This document shows positions 1 to 6,398 of a stretch of DNA of 6,903 nucleotides, in pieces. Position 1 is the first letter of the stretch, and every line of letters starts with the position of its first letter. The DNA is from CAYFKJ01 sp964401845 (GTDB lineage Bacteria; Pseudomonadota; Alphaproteobacteria; UBA2966), in assembly GCA_964401845.1 (NCBI GenBank), contig CAYOAD010000202.1:1-6903 (forward strand), in the 5' to 3' direction. The notes below the pieces were generated by a model. The model did no database searches. It saw only the letters and a program-made list of their open reading frames with translations, and was not told where the DNA came from. A program made the position numbers and the translations under genes.

Positions 1-544
1 GCTCAAACGCGGCAATAGCCTTCCAGGCGTTGGAAAGCTTGGGCCAGACGTCGCCGAATACCTGCTTGAAGCGCTTGCGGTATTCCGGGATGAAAGCCAA
101 GCGGGCCTCCATCATGTCGGCCTCGCCGTTGCCCGAAACGGCGCCTTTGGCGGCGCTGGGGGCCTGGGCCTCCAGCGACTTGGCCGCCCCCGCCCAAAAG
201 AGTTTGCCGTAGTAGGCGGAGTTCACGACGGACTGTGAGTTGCGCCAGTGCTTGGCGCCGGGATAGCCGCGGCTGATATCATCCGAAAAGCCCCAGCCCT
301 GATCGGGCTCGTGGCACGTCGAACAGGCGACGGAGGCGTCACCGGAAAGACGGGTGTCGAAGAACAGCATCTTGCCGAGTTCGATTTTCTCCGGCGTCAT
401 CGGGTTGTCCGCCGGTACCGGCGGCGGGCCCAAGGCGGCCAGAGGCGGGTTGTTGTCAGCCAACGCGGTGGCGGCGATGCCCAATGAGGCGACGCCGGCC
501 GCGAGAGCCGTGAAGACAGTCGAGATCTTGTTGTGACTGGTCAT
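1..544 (-). CDS. Di-heme cytochrome c peroxidase/MauG-superfamily protein, N-terminal part (3' end outside window)
   Basis: Reading leftwards from the ATG at 544-542, an open frame of 181 codons continues off the window edge. Residues 1-29 look like a Sec signal peptide (hydrophobic core, then ATALA before DNN), so the protein should be periplasmic. ELGKMLFFDTRLSGD (about 55-69) followed by the heme-binding CSTCH (74-78) is the typical N-terminal heme domain of bacterial di-heme peroxidases. The second heme domain would lie beyond the edge, so the number of hemes is inferred. The usual FWDGR motif of the family reads FWAGA here (116-120), while the following SLEAQA is retained. The start is only 10 nt past the stop of the upstream homologue and has a good Shine-Dalgarno (552-556), so the two genes should be co-transcribed. 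Family assignment is firm. The substrate (peroxide, a protein, or only electron transfer) is unknown. Confidence 0.88.
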   Translation of the reverse strand, partial: MTSHNKISTVFTALAAGVASLGIAATALADNNPPLAALGPPPVPADNPMTPEKIELGKMLFFDTRLSGDASVACSTCHEPDQGWGFSDDISRGYPGAKHWRNSQSVVNSAYYGKLFWAGAAKSLEAQAPSAAKGAVSGNGEADMMEARLAFIPEYRKRFKQVFGDVWPKLSNAWKAIAAFE

Positions 545-551
545 TGCTCTG

Positions 552-556
552 CTCCT
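552..556 (-). promoter_or_regulatory. Shine-Dalgarno overlapping the upstream stop codon
   Basis: On the minus strand AGGAG lies 7 nt before the ATG at 544. It shares bases with the TAG stop (557-555) of the preceding cytochrome gene. This arrangement suggests translational coupling of the two peroxidase-family genes and fixes the start of the second one. Confidence 0.75.
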
Positions 557-1679
557 AATTCTTGACGTCGACCCAATTGGCGATAACGCCGAAATTGGCC
601 GGAATTTTGCCCTGCCAGACATGATCCGGACCGGTGAGCGGGTCACCGGACAGGGTTTCGAGGAAGGCGATCAAGTCGGCCTGCTCGTCCGAAGACAAGC
701 CGAGAGGCTTGAGGCGCTGATCCTTGTTTGCGTCATGTCCGCCGCCGCGGTTGTAGAAGGCGACGACGTCCTTGAGGGTCTTGAGCATGCCGTTGTGCAT
801 GTAGGGCGCGGTGTACTTGAGCTCGCGCAAGGTGGGCGTCATGAACTTACCGATGTCGGAGCCGTCCGACTTGTGCCAGCGCACGTGGGCGCCGGGATCG
901 CGGCGGATGTTCATGTAGTTCTCGACGCCGAGGAACATAGCGTAGGTCACGAAGGTGACGTGACGCTTGGGATCGTTCCAGATCTGCGGATTGTCCGGCA
1001 CGCCGGTGTTGTGCGCCTTGTCGTCACTGAAGCGCGGACCGTTGTGGCACTGCGAGCAACCCGCCTTGCCGGTGAAGAGATCGAAACCGAGCTTGGCCGA
1101 AGCCGAAAGCTTGCCGGTGTCGAACGGCGCACCTTTCGACGTCAGGGTCTTGAGATACTCCGGAATGGCCTTGCGGATCGAGCCATTGCTGGGCTCGCCG
1201 TATCCGGCCTCCTTGAACATCTTGACGTAGACCGGATCCTGCTTAACGCGTTCCTGCATCAGGCGCATGTCCATGTTCATGATGTAGGTTTCGGTCAGCG
1301 ATTCGCGGGTCACGTCGTTGAGATTGGTGCCCAACCGGCCGTCGTGGAACCAGGCGGCTTTTTGCCAGGCATTGATCAAAGTCGGCGTGTTGCGGAAACC
1401 ATCCGAACCCGGATAGGCCTTCGACAGCGCCAAACCGTCGCTGTACCCCTTTTCGGGATCGTGGCAGCTGGCGCAGCTGATGGCGATATCGCCGGATAGA
1501 CGTTTATCGAAAAACAACCGCTTGCCCAGTGCGGCCTTTTTTGGGTCGACCTTCGCTGCCTTGACCGGACCAAAATTATTGTCCGCCTGAACAGCTACCG
1601 GGGCGGTCGTCGTGATGACGGCCAGCGCAATCGCCGTGATTAAGACCCGGCCTGTACGCTGTGAATGCCCGATGCTCAT
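555..1679 (-). CDS. Di-heme cytochrome c peroxidase/MauG-superfamily protein (374 aa)
   Basis: Complete secreted di-heme cytochrome, with a Sec signal peptide at residues 1-32 (cleavage after AVQA, before DNN). The first heme motif is CASCH (69-73), preceded by LGKRLFFDKRLSGD. The second is CSQCH (208-212), followed by NGPRFSDD. The family motifs FHDGR (111-115) and TAPYMHNG (290-297) are intact. M280 or M294 could be a distal heme ligand; I cannot decide which. The stretch at about 126-150, with MNMDMRLMQER, matches a subgroup in which this region differs from classical CcpA. By family it would reduce peroxide or oxidise a partner in the periplasm. I chose the ATG at 1679 because GGAGG lies 9 nt upstream and the signal peptide then starts cleanly. 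A 20-codon extension to a TTG at 1739 has no Shine-Dalgarno. It is the first gene after the sigma-54 promoter at 1814-1829 and is followed 10 nt later by a paralogue. Family assignment is strong; the exact substrate is not known. Confidence 0.93.
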   Translation of the reverse strand: MSIGHSQRTGRVLITAIALAVITTTAPVAVQADNNFGPVKAAKVDPKKAALGKRLFFDKRLSGDIAISCASCHDPEKGYSDGLALSKAYPGSDGFRNTPTLINAWQKAAWFHDGRLGTNLNDVTRESLTETYIMNMDMRLMQERVKQDPVYVKMFKEAGYGEPSNGSIRKAIPEYLKTLTSKGAPFDTGKLSASAKLGFDLFTGKAGCSQCHNGPRFSDDKAHNTGVPDNPQIWNDPKRHVTFVTYAMFLGVENYMNIRRDPGAHVRWHKSDGSDIGKFMTPTLRELKYTAPYMHNGMLKTLKDVVAFYNRGGGHDANKDQRLKPLGLSSDEQADLIAFLETLSGDPLTGPDHVWQGKIPANFGVIANWVDVKN

Positions 1680-1688
1680 GAGCCATTT

Positions 1689-1693
1689 CCTCC
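1689..1693 (-). promoter_or_regulatory. Shine-Dalgarno deciding the peroxidase start
   Basis: GGAGG on the minus strand sits 9 nt before the ATG at 1679. The alternative TTG at 1739 has only a GC-rich stretch upstream. This supports the 374-residue form over the longer reading. Confidence 0.7.
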
Positions 1694-1813
1694 ATTTGCG
1701 GCCCGCCTCCGCCTTTTTCCCTGTGTTCTCGGTGGTCAAGAACCGGGGCCCGGCGGCTTTTCTTATGGGAAAACGGATGCTCTCCCGCGGACCTAATACT
1801 CCGCGCGAATAGC

Positions 1814-1829
1814 AGCAAAAGCCGTACCA
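1814..1829 (-). promoter_or_regulatory. Sigma-54 (RpoN) -24/-12 promoter for the peroxidase genes
   Basis: The minus strand reads TGGTACGGCTTTTGCT. Against the sigma-54 consensus TGGCACGNNNNTTGCW only the fourth position differs (T for C), and T is commonly tolerated there. The essential GG (1828-1827) and GC (1816-1815) have the correct spacing. Transcription would start near 1803, giving a leader of roughly 124 nt before the ATG at 1679. The next gene upstream encodes a sigma-54 activator, and candidate enhancer palindromes lie about 100-135 bp further upstream, as this promoter class needs. Confidence 0.85.
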
Positions 1830-1845
1830 AATTTGGGGATTTGGT
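1826..1845. repeat. Inverted repeat overlapping the -24 element
   Basis: ACCAAAT (1826-1832) and ATTTGGT (1839-1845) are perfect 7-bp inverted arms around a 6-base spacer. The left arm includes the GG of the sigma-54 -24 box. It could be an operator at which a repressor would block holoenzyme binding, or a chance feature of an AT-rich promoter. Only the symmetry is seen; the function is a guess. Confidence 0.4.
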
Positions 1846-1918
1846 GAAAAAAATAATTGCGTTTGATACTAATGATTTAGGGGCAAAATTAGGATGCGTC
1901 GAAACAGCAGTTTGCGGG

Positions 1919-1943
1919 GCCATTTAACGAATCGTTAAATGGC
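1919..1943. promoter_or_regulatory. Candidate enhancer (UAS) palindrome 1 for the NtrC-type regulator
   Basis: This is a perfect 25-bp dyad: arm GCCATTTAACGA (1919-1930), a single central base at 1931, and arm TCGTTAAATGGC (1932-1943). Its centre is about 104 bp upstream of the -24 GG at 1828-1827, within the normal range for sigma-54 activator sites. It could form a hairpin in RNA, but no T-run follows on either strand, which argues against a terminator. Assigning it to the adjacent regulator is inference from position. Confidence 0.7.
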
Positions 1944-1954
1944 TTCCGCGGCGC

Positions 1955-1971
1955 TTTAACGGATCAATAAA
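1955..1971. promoter_or_regulatory. Candidate enhancer (UAS) site 2, imperfect copy
   Basis: TTTAACGGATCAATAAA matches the 17-bp core of the first palindrome (1923-1939, TTTAACGAATCGTTAAA) at 14 of 17 positions and keeps partial dyad symmetry. Its centre (1963) is 32 bp from the first (1931), close to three helical turns. Two activator dimers would then sit on the same DNA face, a common arrangement for NtrC-family enhancers. Confidence 0.6.
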
Positions 1972-1975
1972 TTGA

Positions 1976-1994
1976 GAATTTTGGTCGAAAATTC
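1976..1994 (-). terminator. AT-rich hairpin just past the regulator gene
   Basis: GAATTTT (1976-1982) and AAAATTC (1988-1994) form a 7-bp stem with a 5-base loop, starting 2 nt beyond the regulator stop codon. On the transcript the stem carries a run of four U in one arm, but no U-tract follows it. It is at best a weak terminator, and it could equally be part of the regulatory region next to it. Confidence 0.3.
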
Positions 1995-2011
1995 AGTCAG
2001 TTTTCCTGACT
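1995..2011 (-). terminator. Small hairpin spanning the regulator stop codon
   Basis: On the minus strand AGTCAG, loop GAAAA, CTGACT gives a 6-bp stem across the last codons and the TGA of the regulator gene. GAATTTT follows, so it might act with the next hairpin as a weak terminator. The stem is short and partly fixed by coding sequence, so confidence is low. Confidence 0.28.
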
Positions 2012-3367
2012 TAAACCGTATTCCTTGATGCGGCGTTCCAGGCGGGGCCGGCTGACGCCCAATATCTCGCAGGCCCGGCCCTTGTGCCAGCCGGTCTGGC
2101 GGAGAACGTCGACAATATGGCGGCGCTCCAATTCGTCCAGAGACAACGCCGATTCGGTGACCGCCTCATCCGCCGTCGGGCCGCCTGCGGCTTCGGCGAT
2201 CCGGGCGACGTCCTCTGGTAGATGCGCCAGGCTCAGGGTATCGCCCTGGGCCATCACGACACCCTTCATCAGGACGTTCTCGAGCTCGCGCACATTGCCC
2301 GGCCAGTCGTGGGCCGCCAAAGCCTCCATGACGTCCGCAGGCACACGGCGCACGCTCTTGTGGATGTCCCGGTTGATACGCTTTAGCAATTGCTCGACCA
2401 GGATCGGGATGTCCTGCGCGCGCTCCCTAAGCGGCGGCATGGTGATGTTGACGACATTTAGGCGGTAGAACAGGTCTTCGCGGAAACTGCCGTCCGCCAC
2501 TCGGCTTTCCAGATCGGCGTTGGTCGCCGCGACAAAGCGGGCATCGGCGGTCAGTGTTTTCGAACCACCCACCGTCGAATACTCGCGGGCTTCCAGCAGG
2601 CGCAACAGTTTGCCCTGCATGCGCGGCGACAGTTCGCCGATCTCGTCCAGAAACAGGGTGCCGTCCTCGGCCATGGCAACCTTGCCCTTGCGCGCCGACG
2701 CAGCGCCCGTAAAGGCCCCCTTCTCATGACCGAACATTTCGCTTTCCAGCAAGGTTTCCACCAGCGCGCCGCAATTCACGGCGACGAACGGCCGGTCAGC
2801 TTCGGGACTTGCGCTGTGAATGGCGCGGGCGACGAGCTCCTTGCCAGTGCCGGATTCGCCGCGAATCAAAACAGTCACGCGGCTTTGCGACACCATGCCG
2901 ATGGTTTTGTAGGCCTCCTGCATGGCGCGGCTGCGGCCCGTCAGGGACCCGGCGGCGGCGGCGCCGTCGATCACCAGTTCATCGTCGCCCCCGCCGGCTT
3001 CGTCCGACCGGGCCGTCAGCGCCCGGTCAACCGCCGTTTCCAGCTCGTCGAGATCGATCGGTTTGGCGACATAGTCGACGGCGCCGGCGTGCATCGCGGC
3101 GACCGTCGAATCGAGGTCATGGAAGGCGGTTATCATGACGACCGGGAGCCCCTCGTAGCGCTCGCCGATTTCGGCAAGCAACGATATGCCGTCCCGGCCC
3201 GGCATGTGGATGTCCGATACCACGACATCGATGGTATTTTCCCGCAGACGATCGAGACCCGCTTCTGCGTTTTCCGCCGTATCGACCTCGAAGCCGCGCT
3301 GTCCGAAATGCAGGGCGAGGGTGCGGCAGCTGGCCTGATCGTCGTCGATGATGAGAATGCGGGGCAT
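1997..3367 (-). CDS. Sigma-54-dependent response regulator, NtrC/AtoC family (456 aa)
   Basis: Full three-domain NtrC-type activator. The receiver domain (about 1-120) has the acidic pocket at D8-D10, phospho-acceptor D52, T80 and K102. The AAA+ domain (about 143-375) has Walker A GESGTGKE (170-177), the sigma-54-contacting loop GAFTGA (217-222), Walker B with D241-E242, FREDLFYRLNV (295-305) and DWPGNVREL (354-362). The C-terminal Fis-type helix-turn-helix (about 410-450) includes GRACEILGVSRPRLERRIKE. By family, phosphorylation drives oligomerisation on enhancers and ATP-dependent opening of sigma-54 promoters. The kinase gene ends 26 nt upstream, so the two form an operon. No clear Shine-Dalgarno precedes the ATG, but the start is fixed by the canonical MPRILIIDDD. 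Likely targets are the palindromes at 1919-1971 beside its own 3' end. The close relatives NtrX, AtoC and ZraR cannot be separated from sequence alone. Confidence 0.95.
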   Translation of the reverse strand: MPRILIIDDDQASCRTLALHFGQRGFEVDTAENAEAGLDRLRENTIDVVVSDIHMPGRDGISLLAEIGERYEGLPVVMITAFHDLDSTVAAMHAGAVDYVAKPIDLDELETAVDRALTARSDEAGGGDDELVIDGAAAAGSLTGRSRAMQEAYKTIGMVSQSRVTVLIRGESGTGKELVARAIHSASPEADRPFVAVNCGALVETLLESEMFGHEKGAFTGAASARKGKVAMAEDGTLFLDEIGELSPRMQGKLLRLLEAREYSTVGGSKTLTADARFVAATNADLESRVADGSFREDLFYRLNVVNITMPPLRERAQDIPILVEQLLKRINRDIHKSVRRVPADVMEALAAHDWPGNVRELENVLMKGVVMAQGDTLSLAHLPEDVARIAEAAGGPTADEAVTESALSLDELERRHIVDVLRQTGWHKGRACEILGVSRPRLERRIKEYGLSQEN

Positions 3368-3393
3368 GGGCGAAACGCTGTTGGTTCTGTCGT

Positions 3394-5484
3394 TCAGTCG
3401 GGGCCGGGCGGGGCCGGGCGCTGGGCGCCATCGTCACCGACCGGACTGGTGGACAATGTAAACGAAAAAACCGCGCCGCGCCCGCCTTCGTCATCGTTTG
3501 CGGATGGCGGTCCGGTCTCCACCGTAATCTCGCCGCCGTGTTGCTCCACGATGCGCTTGACGATGGCCAGCCCCAACCCGGTGCCCTTGGCGCGGGTGGT
3601 GAAAAAGGGTTCGAAAATCTGCGCCATTTGTTCGTCGTCTATGCCACGGCCCGTGTCGGCCACCGAAATCTGCACGGCGGGATCATCGCTTTCCATGATC
3701 AGGTAACTCGAGATAGTGATCTCGCCGCCGGCCGGCGTCGACTGGATGGCGTTGTCAATAAGGTTGCGCAGGACTTCCGATACCTTGACCCGGTCGCAAT
3801 GCACCAGGGGGATTCCGCCGCCGCCTTCGACGACGATATCGATGTCCTTGTCAGCCGCAACATGGGCCAACGCCGTCACGGCCTCGTCGATGATCCGGGC
3901 CAGTTCATGCCAGTCGGCCCGCAGGCGCTCGGGCCGGGCGAAACTCAACATGTCGCGCATAATCTCTTCCATGTAACGGACCTGGCCCAGACCCATATGG
4001 AGGTGTTCATGGTCGGCGTCGTCCGCGGTGTCGTGGCGGCGCGATAAAATCTGCAGGTTCATCTTGATGGTCGACAGCGCATTGCGCAGATCGTGCGCGA
4101 TCATACTGGCCATCCGGCCCATGGCGGCCAGGCCCTGGGTGTCGGCGATTTCGCGGGTGCGCGCCTCGACTTCCTGTTCCAGTTCCTCGCGGTAGGCGTT
4201 GAGCTCGTTCTCGCTGTCCGTCACGCGGCGGGCCATGTCGCTGAATTCGTGCGCCAGGTCGCCGATTTCGTCGTTGCCCTCGACCGTCAGCCCCCAGTCC
4301 CTGTCGCCGTCGGCGAAACGCCGGACTTCGGTGCTGAGTTTCTGTATGGGGCCCGCGATGTGCCAGGCCAGAAGGCCGCCGCCGACACCGACGACGATAA
4401 TCCCCAGAACGCCGGCCACGCCCAACCAGCCGAGCGAGCGGCTGAGGGCGGCGTAGGATTCCTTCGGCGACTGGGTCACCACCAGGGACCAGGGCGGCAG
4501 GTCGAGGAAACGCCGCAACTCGTTGATCTCGGTCAGGGGAGCGACGCAGGCCAAACGCTGCCACAAGGGCCAACCGCCCGCGGACGGAAGGGCCACCCAG
4601 TAGGGCGAACGACGATCGCCAAGCGCCGCCCGCGCCGGCGTCGGCGGCTTTTGCGCCAGGGCCTGGATCAAAAAAAGCCTGACGGTGCCGTCGAGCGGCA
4701 CGCCGGCATAATCGACCAGGACCGCTTCGCCGGTATCGCCGAAGCGGATGTCCCTGACCTCTTCGATCCAGGCCTGGTAGCCGATATCCGCCAAGGCGAA
4801 ACCGACGATCTCGACGCCCCCCCAAACGGGCACGACAACGGTCATGGTTTGCGCCGCCCGGTCATTGTCCAGATAGACGAAGTGATCCCGCTTGGTCGAT
4901 ACCTTGACGAACCACGACGCCGTCGTGACGACGCGTTCCCGCGGCGTCGTACTGTCCGCCATGAGCACCCCGGCGCGGTCATAGACGGCCAGGCGGTGAA
5001 TGATGCCTGAGCGCAGCCCCGCCAGGATTTTCAGCCGGTTCGAGAGTTCGGGATTCAGCTGTTCGCGGCGTTCTTCGTCGCTGCCGGCCGACAGCCAGTT
5101 GTTCGATAGCCGGTTGTGCAGCGCACCGATCCAGGCCTGGGAGCGGTTGGTATAATGCTGGTCAACCTCCATGGCGACTTCCGTCGTCAGGACATCGGTG
5201 GCCAGGGTGCGGACGTAGCCGACCTGCGCCGCGATGCGCCCCTCCAATTCACCCACCGAACGGCTGGCGATCTGGCAATAGGTCTGTCCCAGCGTTCCCT
5301 GGATCGAAGCGGCGCCGGCGACGTACACCACGACGGCGCCGATCACGACCGCGCCAAGCGCGCCGGCGACAAACCACATGGTGAGCCGCGCACGAATGCC
5401 GAGCGTCCGCCTTCTGCGCCCGGCGGGAGCGGGCGGAGCGGCGGACCCTCCGGGGTCGATTTCGGGATTTGTAGGCTTCGACAT
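3394..5484 (-). CDS. Membrane sensor histidine kinase with periplasmic Cache-like domain (696 aa)
   Basis: Partner kinase of the downstream sigma-54 regulator. A proline-rich cytoplasmic start ends in RRRR (23-26). TM1 (about 34-58) and TM2 (about 351-377) enclose a periplasmic region of nearly 290 residues. Its segment around 190-262 (WFVKVS, then VGFALADIGYQAW, then FGDTGEAVLVDYAG) resembles double-Cache ligand-binding domains. HAMP (about 378-430) and a short coiled coil lead into the H-box MIAHDLRNALS with phospho-acceptor H464. The HATPase has its N-box at NLIDNA (574-579), G1 at DTGRGI (610-615) and G2 at GTGLGLA (634-640). A tail of about 20 Gly/Pro-rich residues follows. I prefer the ATG at 5484. 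A reading 29 codons longer (ATG 5571) is possible, but it would use up the divergent promoter region and neither start has a strong Shine-Dalgarno. By family it autophosphorylates and passes phosphate to D52 of the regulator. The ligand is unknown. Confidence 0.93.
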   Translation of the reverse strand: MSKPTNPEIDPGGSAAPPAPAGRRRRTLGIRARLTMWFVAGALGAVVIGAVVVYVAGAASIQGTLGQTYCQIASRSVGELEGRIAAQVGYVRTLATDVLTTEVAMEVDQHYTNRSQAWIGALHNRLSNNWLSAGSDEERREQLNPELSNRLKILAGLRSGIIHRLAVYDRAGVLMADSTTPRERVVTTASWFVKVSTKRDHFVYLDNDRAAQTMTVVVPVWGGVEIVGFALADIGYQAWIEEVRDIRFGDTGEAVLVDYAGVPLDGTVRLFLIQALAQKPPTPARAALGDRRSPYWVALPSAGGWPLWQRLACVAPLTEINELRRFLDLPPWSLVVTQSPKESYAALSRSLGWLGVAGVLGIIVVGVGGGLLAWHIAGPIQKLSTEVRRFADGDRDWGLTVEGNDEIGDLAHEFSDMARRVTDSENELNAYREELEQEVEARTREIADTQGLAAMGRMASMIAHDLRNALSTIKMNLQILSRRHDTADDADHEHLHMGLGQVRYMEEIMRDMLSFARPERLRADWHELARIIDEAVTALAHVAADKDIDIVVEGGGGIPLVHCDRVKVSEVLRNLIDNAIQSTPAGGEITISSYLIMESDDPAVQISVADTGRGIDDEQMAQIFEPFFTTRAKGTGLGLAIVKRIVEQHGGEITVETGPPSANDDEGGRGAVFSFTLSTSPVGDDGAQRPAPPGPD

Positions 5485-5600
5485 TCCTAATCCGGCTTGC
5501 GGTGCGCGGCGCGATGATAACGCATTTTTTTGCGCAATCGATGCTTTGCGGGTACCTTGCGCCACCGCCATCCATATTTTCCGACAGCGACCGGACGTTT
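5485..5600. promoter_or_regulatory. Divergent intergenic region between kinase and cupredoxin genes
   Basis: This 116-bp gap should hold the promoters of both divergent genes. I found no convincing -35/-10 pair and no sigma-54 element on either strand. Four same-strand copies of TTGCGG or TTGCGC lie at 5497, 5530, 5546 and 5557. The second is part of the 8-bp palindrome TTGCGCAA (5530-5537), and a run of seven T lies at 5525-5531. The enhancer motif TTTAACG seen near the peroxidase genes is absent. Confidence 0.4.
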
Positions 5601-6368
5601 ATGTACGCCAAAAACCGCCAACGCAAAAGCATGAGCCGGGGTCTCGCGGGATTGTTCGCCGCGACAGCCGTCGCCTGCCTGAACCCGGCCGGCGCGCGGG
5701 CGGCGGATTACGAAACGGCAGAGGTCGTCCACGGCGGCCAAATCAGCGGTCAGGTGCTGCTGCGCGGCAGCCGGCCCCAGGTCGAACGCTTCATCATCAC
5801 CAAGAACAACACGGTCTGCGGCCCGGGCACCCGCGACGTCGACGTGGTCAAAGCGAACGGCTCGGCGCTCCAGGGCGCCCTGGTCATCCTGAAGGGCGTC
5901 AAACGCGGCAAACCCTTCCGGGCGGCGGCACGCAAGATCACGATCAACCAGATCGGTTGCCGGTTCGAACCGAACCTGGCGGTGTTCGCCAACAACGGCG
6001 CCTTGGAGGTCATCAATTCCGACAACGTGCTGCACAATGTCAACGTCTACTCCCTGCACGCCGGCAAACGGACATCCGTGTTGAACGTCTCGCAGCCTGC
6101 GCGCGGTGATATCACGGTCAAGACGATATCCCTGAAAAAGGGAGGCCCCCTGCTGGTGACCTGCGACGCCCACAACTTCATGCGGGGGCATGCCTACGTT
6201 GCAGAAACGCCTTACTATGCCAAGGTCGACCGCCGCGGCCGATTTGTCATCGGCGACATCCCGCCGGGCACCTACGAACTCGTCGTCTGGCACCCGGCAC
6301 TGGGCAGCCAGCAGCGCAATGTCGTCGTCAAACCGAATGGCAAGCTGGAAGTGGATTTCGAGTACTAA
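5601..6368 (+). CDS. Secreted cupredoxin-like protein with C-terminal carboxypeptidase-regulatory-like segment (255 aa)
   Basis: A basic n-region and hydrophobic core end in GARA before ADYETAE (about residue 34), indicating Sec export to the periplasm. The middle resembles cupredoxins. C120-RFEPN begins a strand, then INSDNVLHNVNVYS carries H145, and VTCDAHNFM supplies C188, H191 and M194, a His-Cys-His-Met set able to bind type 1 copper. The last third (about 205-255), with DRRGRFVIGDIPPGTYELVVWH, matches the carboxypeptidase-regulatory-like beta sandwich. Such proteins are often labelled methylamine utilisation protein because they occur near MauG-like cytochromes, but nothing here shows methylamine use. 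I chose ATG 5601; ATG 5631 would give a shorter signal peptide, and ATG 5502 would add 33 implausible residues. Neither usable start has a strong Shine-Dalgarno. The gene is divergent from the kinase. A role as electron carrier or copper protein for the peroxidases is inference. Confidence 0.82.
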   Translation: MYAKNRQRKSMSRGLAGLFAATAVACLNPAGARAADYETAEVVHGGQISGQVLLRGSRPQVERFIITKNNTVCGPGTRDVDVVKANGSALQGALVILKGVKRGKPFRAAARKITINQIGCRFEPNLAVFANNGALEVINSDNVLHNVNVYSLHAGKRTSVLNVSQPARGDITVKTISLKKGGPLLVTCDAHNFMRGHAYVAETPYYAKVDRRGRFVIGDIPPGTYELVVWHPALGSQQRNVVVKPNGKLEVDFEY

Positions 6369-6398
6369 TCGCTTCCTTGAGGCAAATACCCAGGCGAC

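Noticed and set aside
621..1499. Long plus-strand open frame opposite the peroxidase gene
   Set aside because: The translation is low-complexity and family-less, while the minus strand encodes a clear di-heme cytochrome. Long antisense frames are expected in GC-rich DNA.
1680..1739. 20-codon extension of the complete peroxidase to a TTG start
   Set aside because: No Shine-Dalgarno precedes the TTG, whereas the ATG at 1679 has GGAGG and begins a clean signal peptide.
1919..1943. The 25-bp palindrome as an intrinsic terminator of the regulator gene
   Set aside because: No U-tract follows on either strand, it is over 50 nt past the stop, and a related second copy lies at enhancer-like spacing, which favours a protein-binding site.
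3401..3420. Tandem 10-bp repeat GGGCCGGGCG x2 near the kinase stop
   Set aside because: It encodes part of the Pro/Gly-rich kinase tail; two copies of a GC-rich decamer are weak evidence for anything functional.
2726..3706. Plus-strand open frame of 326 codons across regulator and kinase ends
   Set aside because: It spans the junction of two well-supported minus-strand genes and shows no recognisable domain or ribosome binding site.
4093..5010. Plus-strand open frame of 305 codons opposite the kinase
   Set aside because: Antisense shadow of the HAMP and Cache-like regions; its composition is typical of a GC-rich complement.
5521..5537. CGCA-T-run-TGCG as a terminator
   Set aside because: The stem is only 4 bp, the T-run lies in the loop, and no gene ends here on either strand.
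5502..5600. 33-codon N-terminal extension of the cupredoxin-like protein
   Set aside because: It would place a non-signal-like stretch before a good signal peptide and run through the divergent promoter region.
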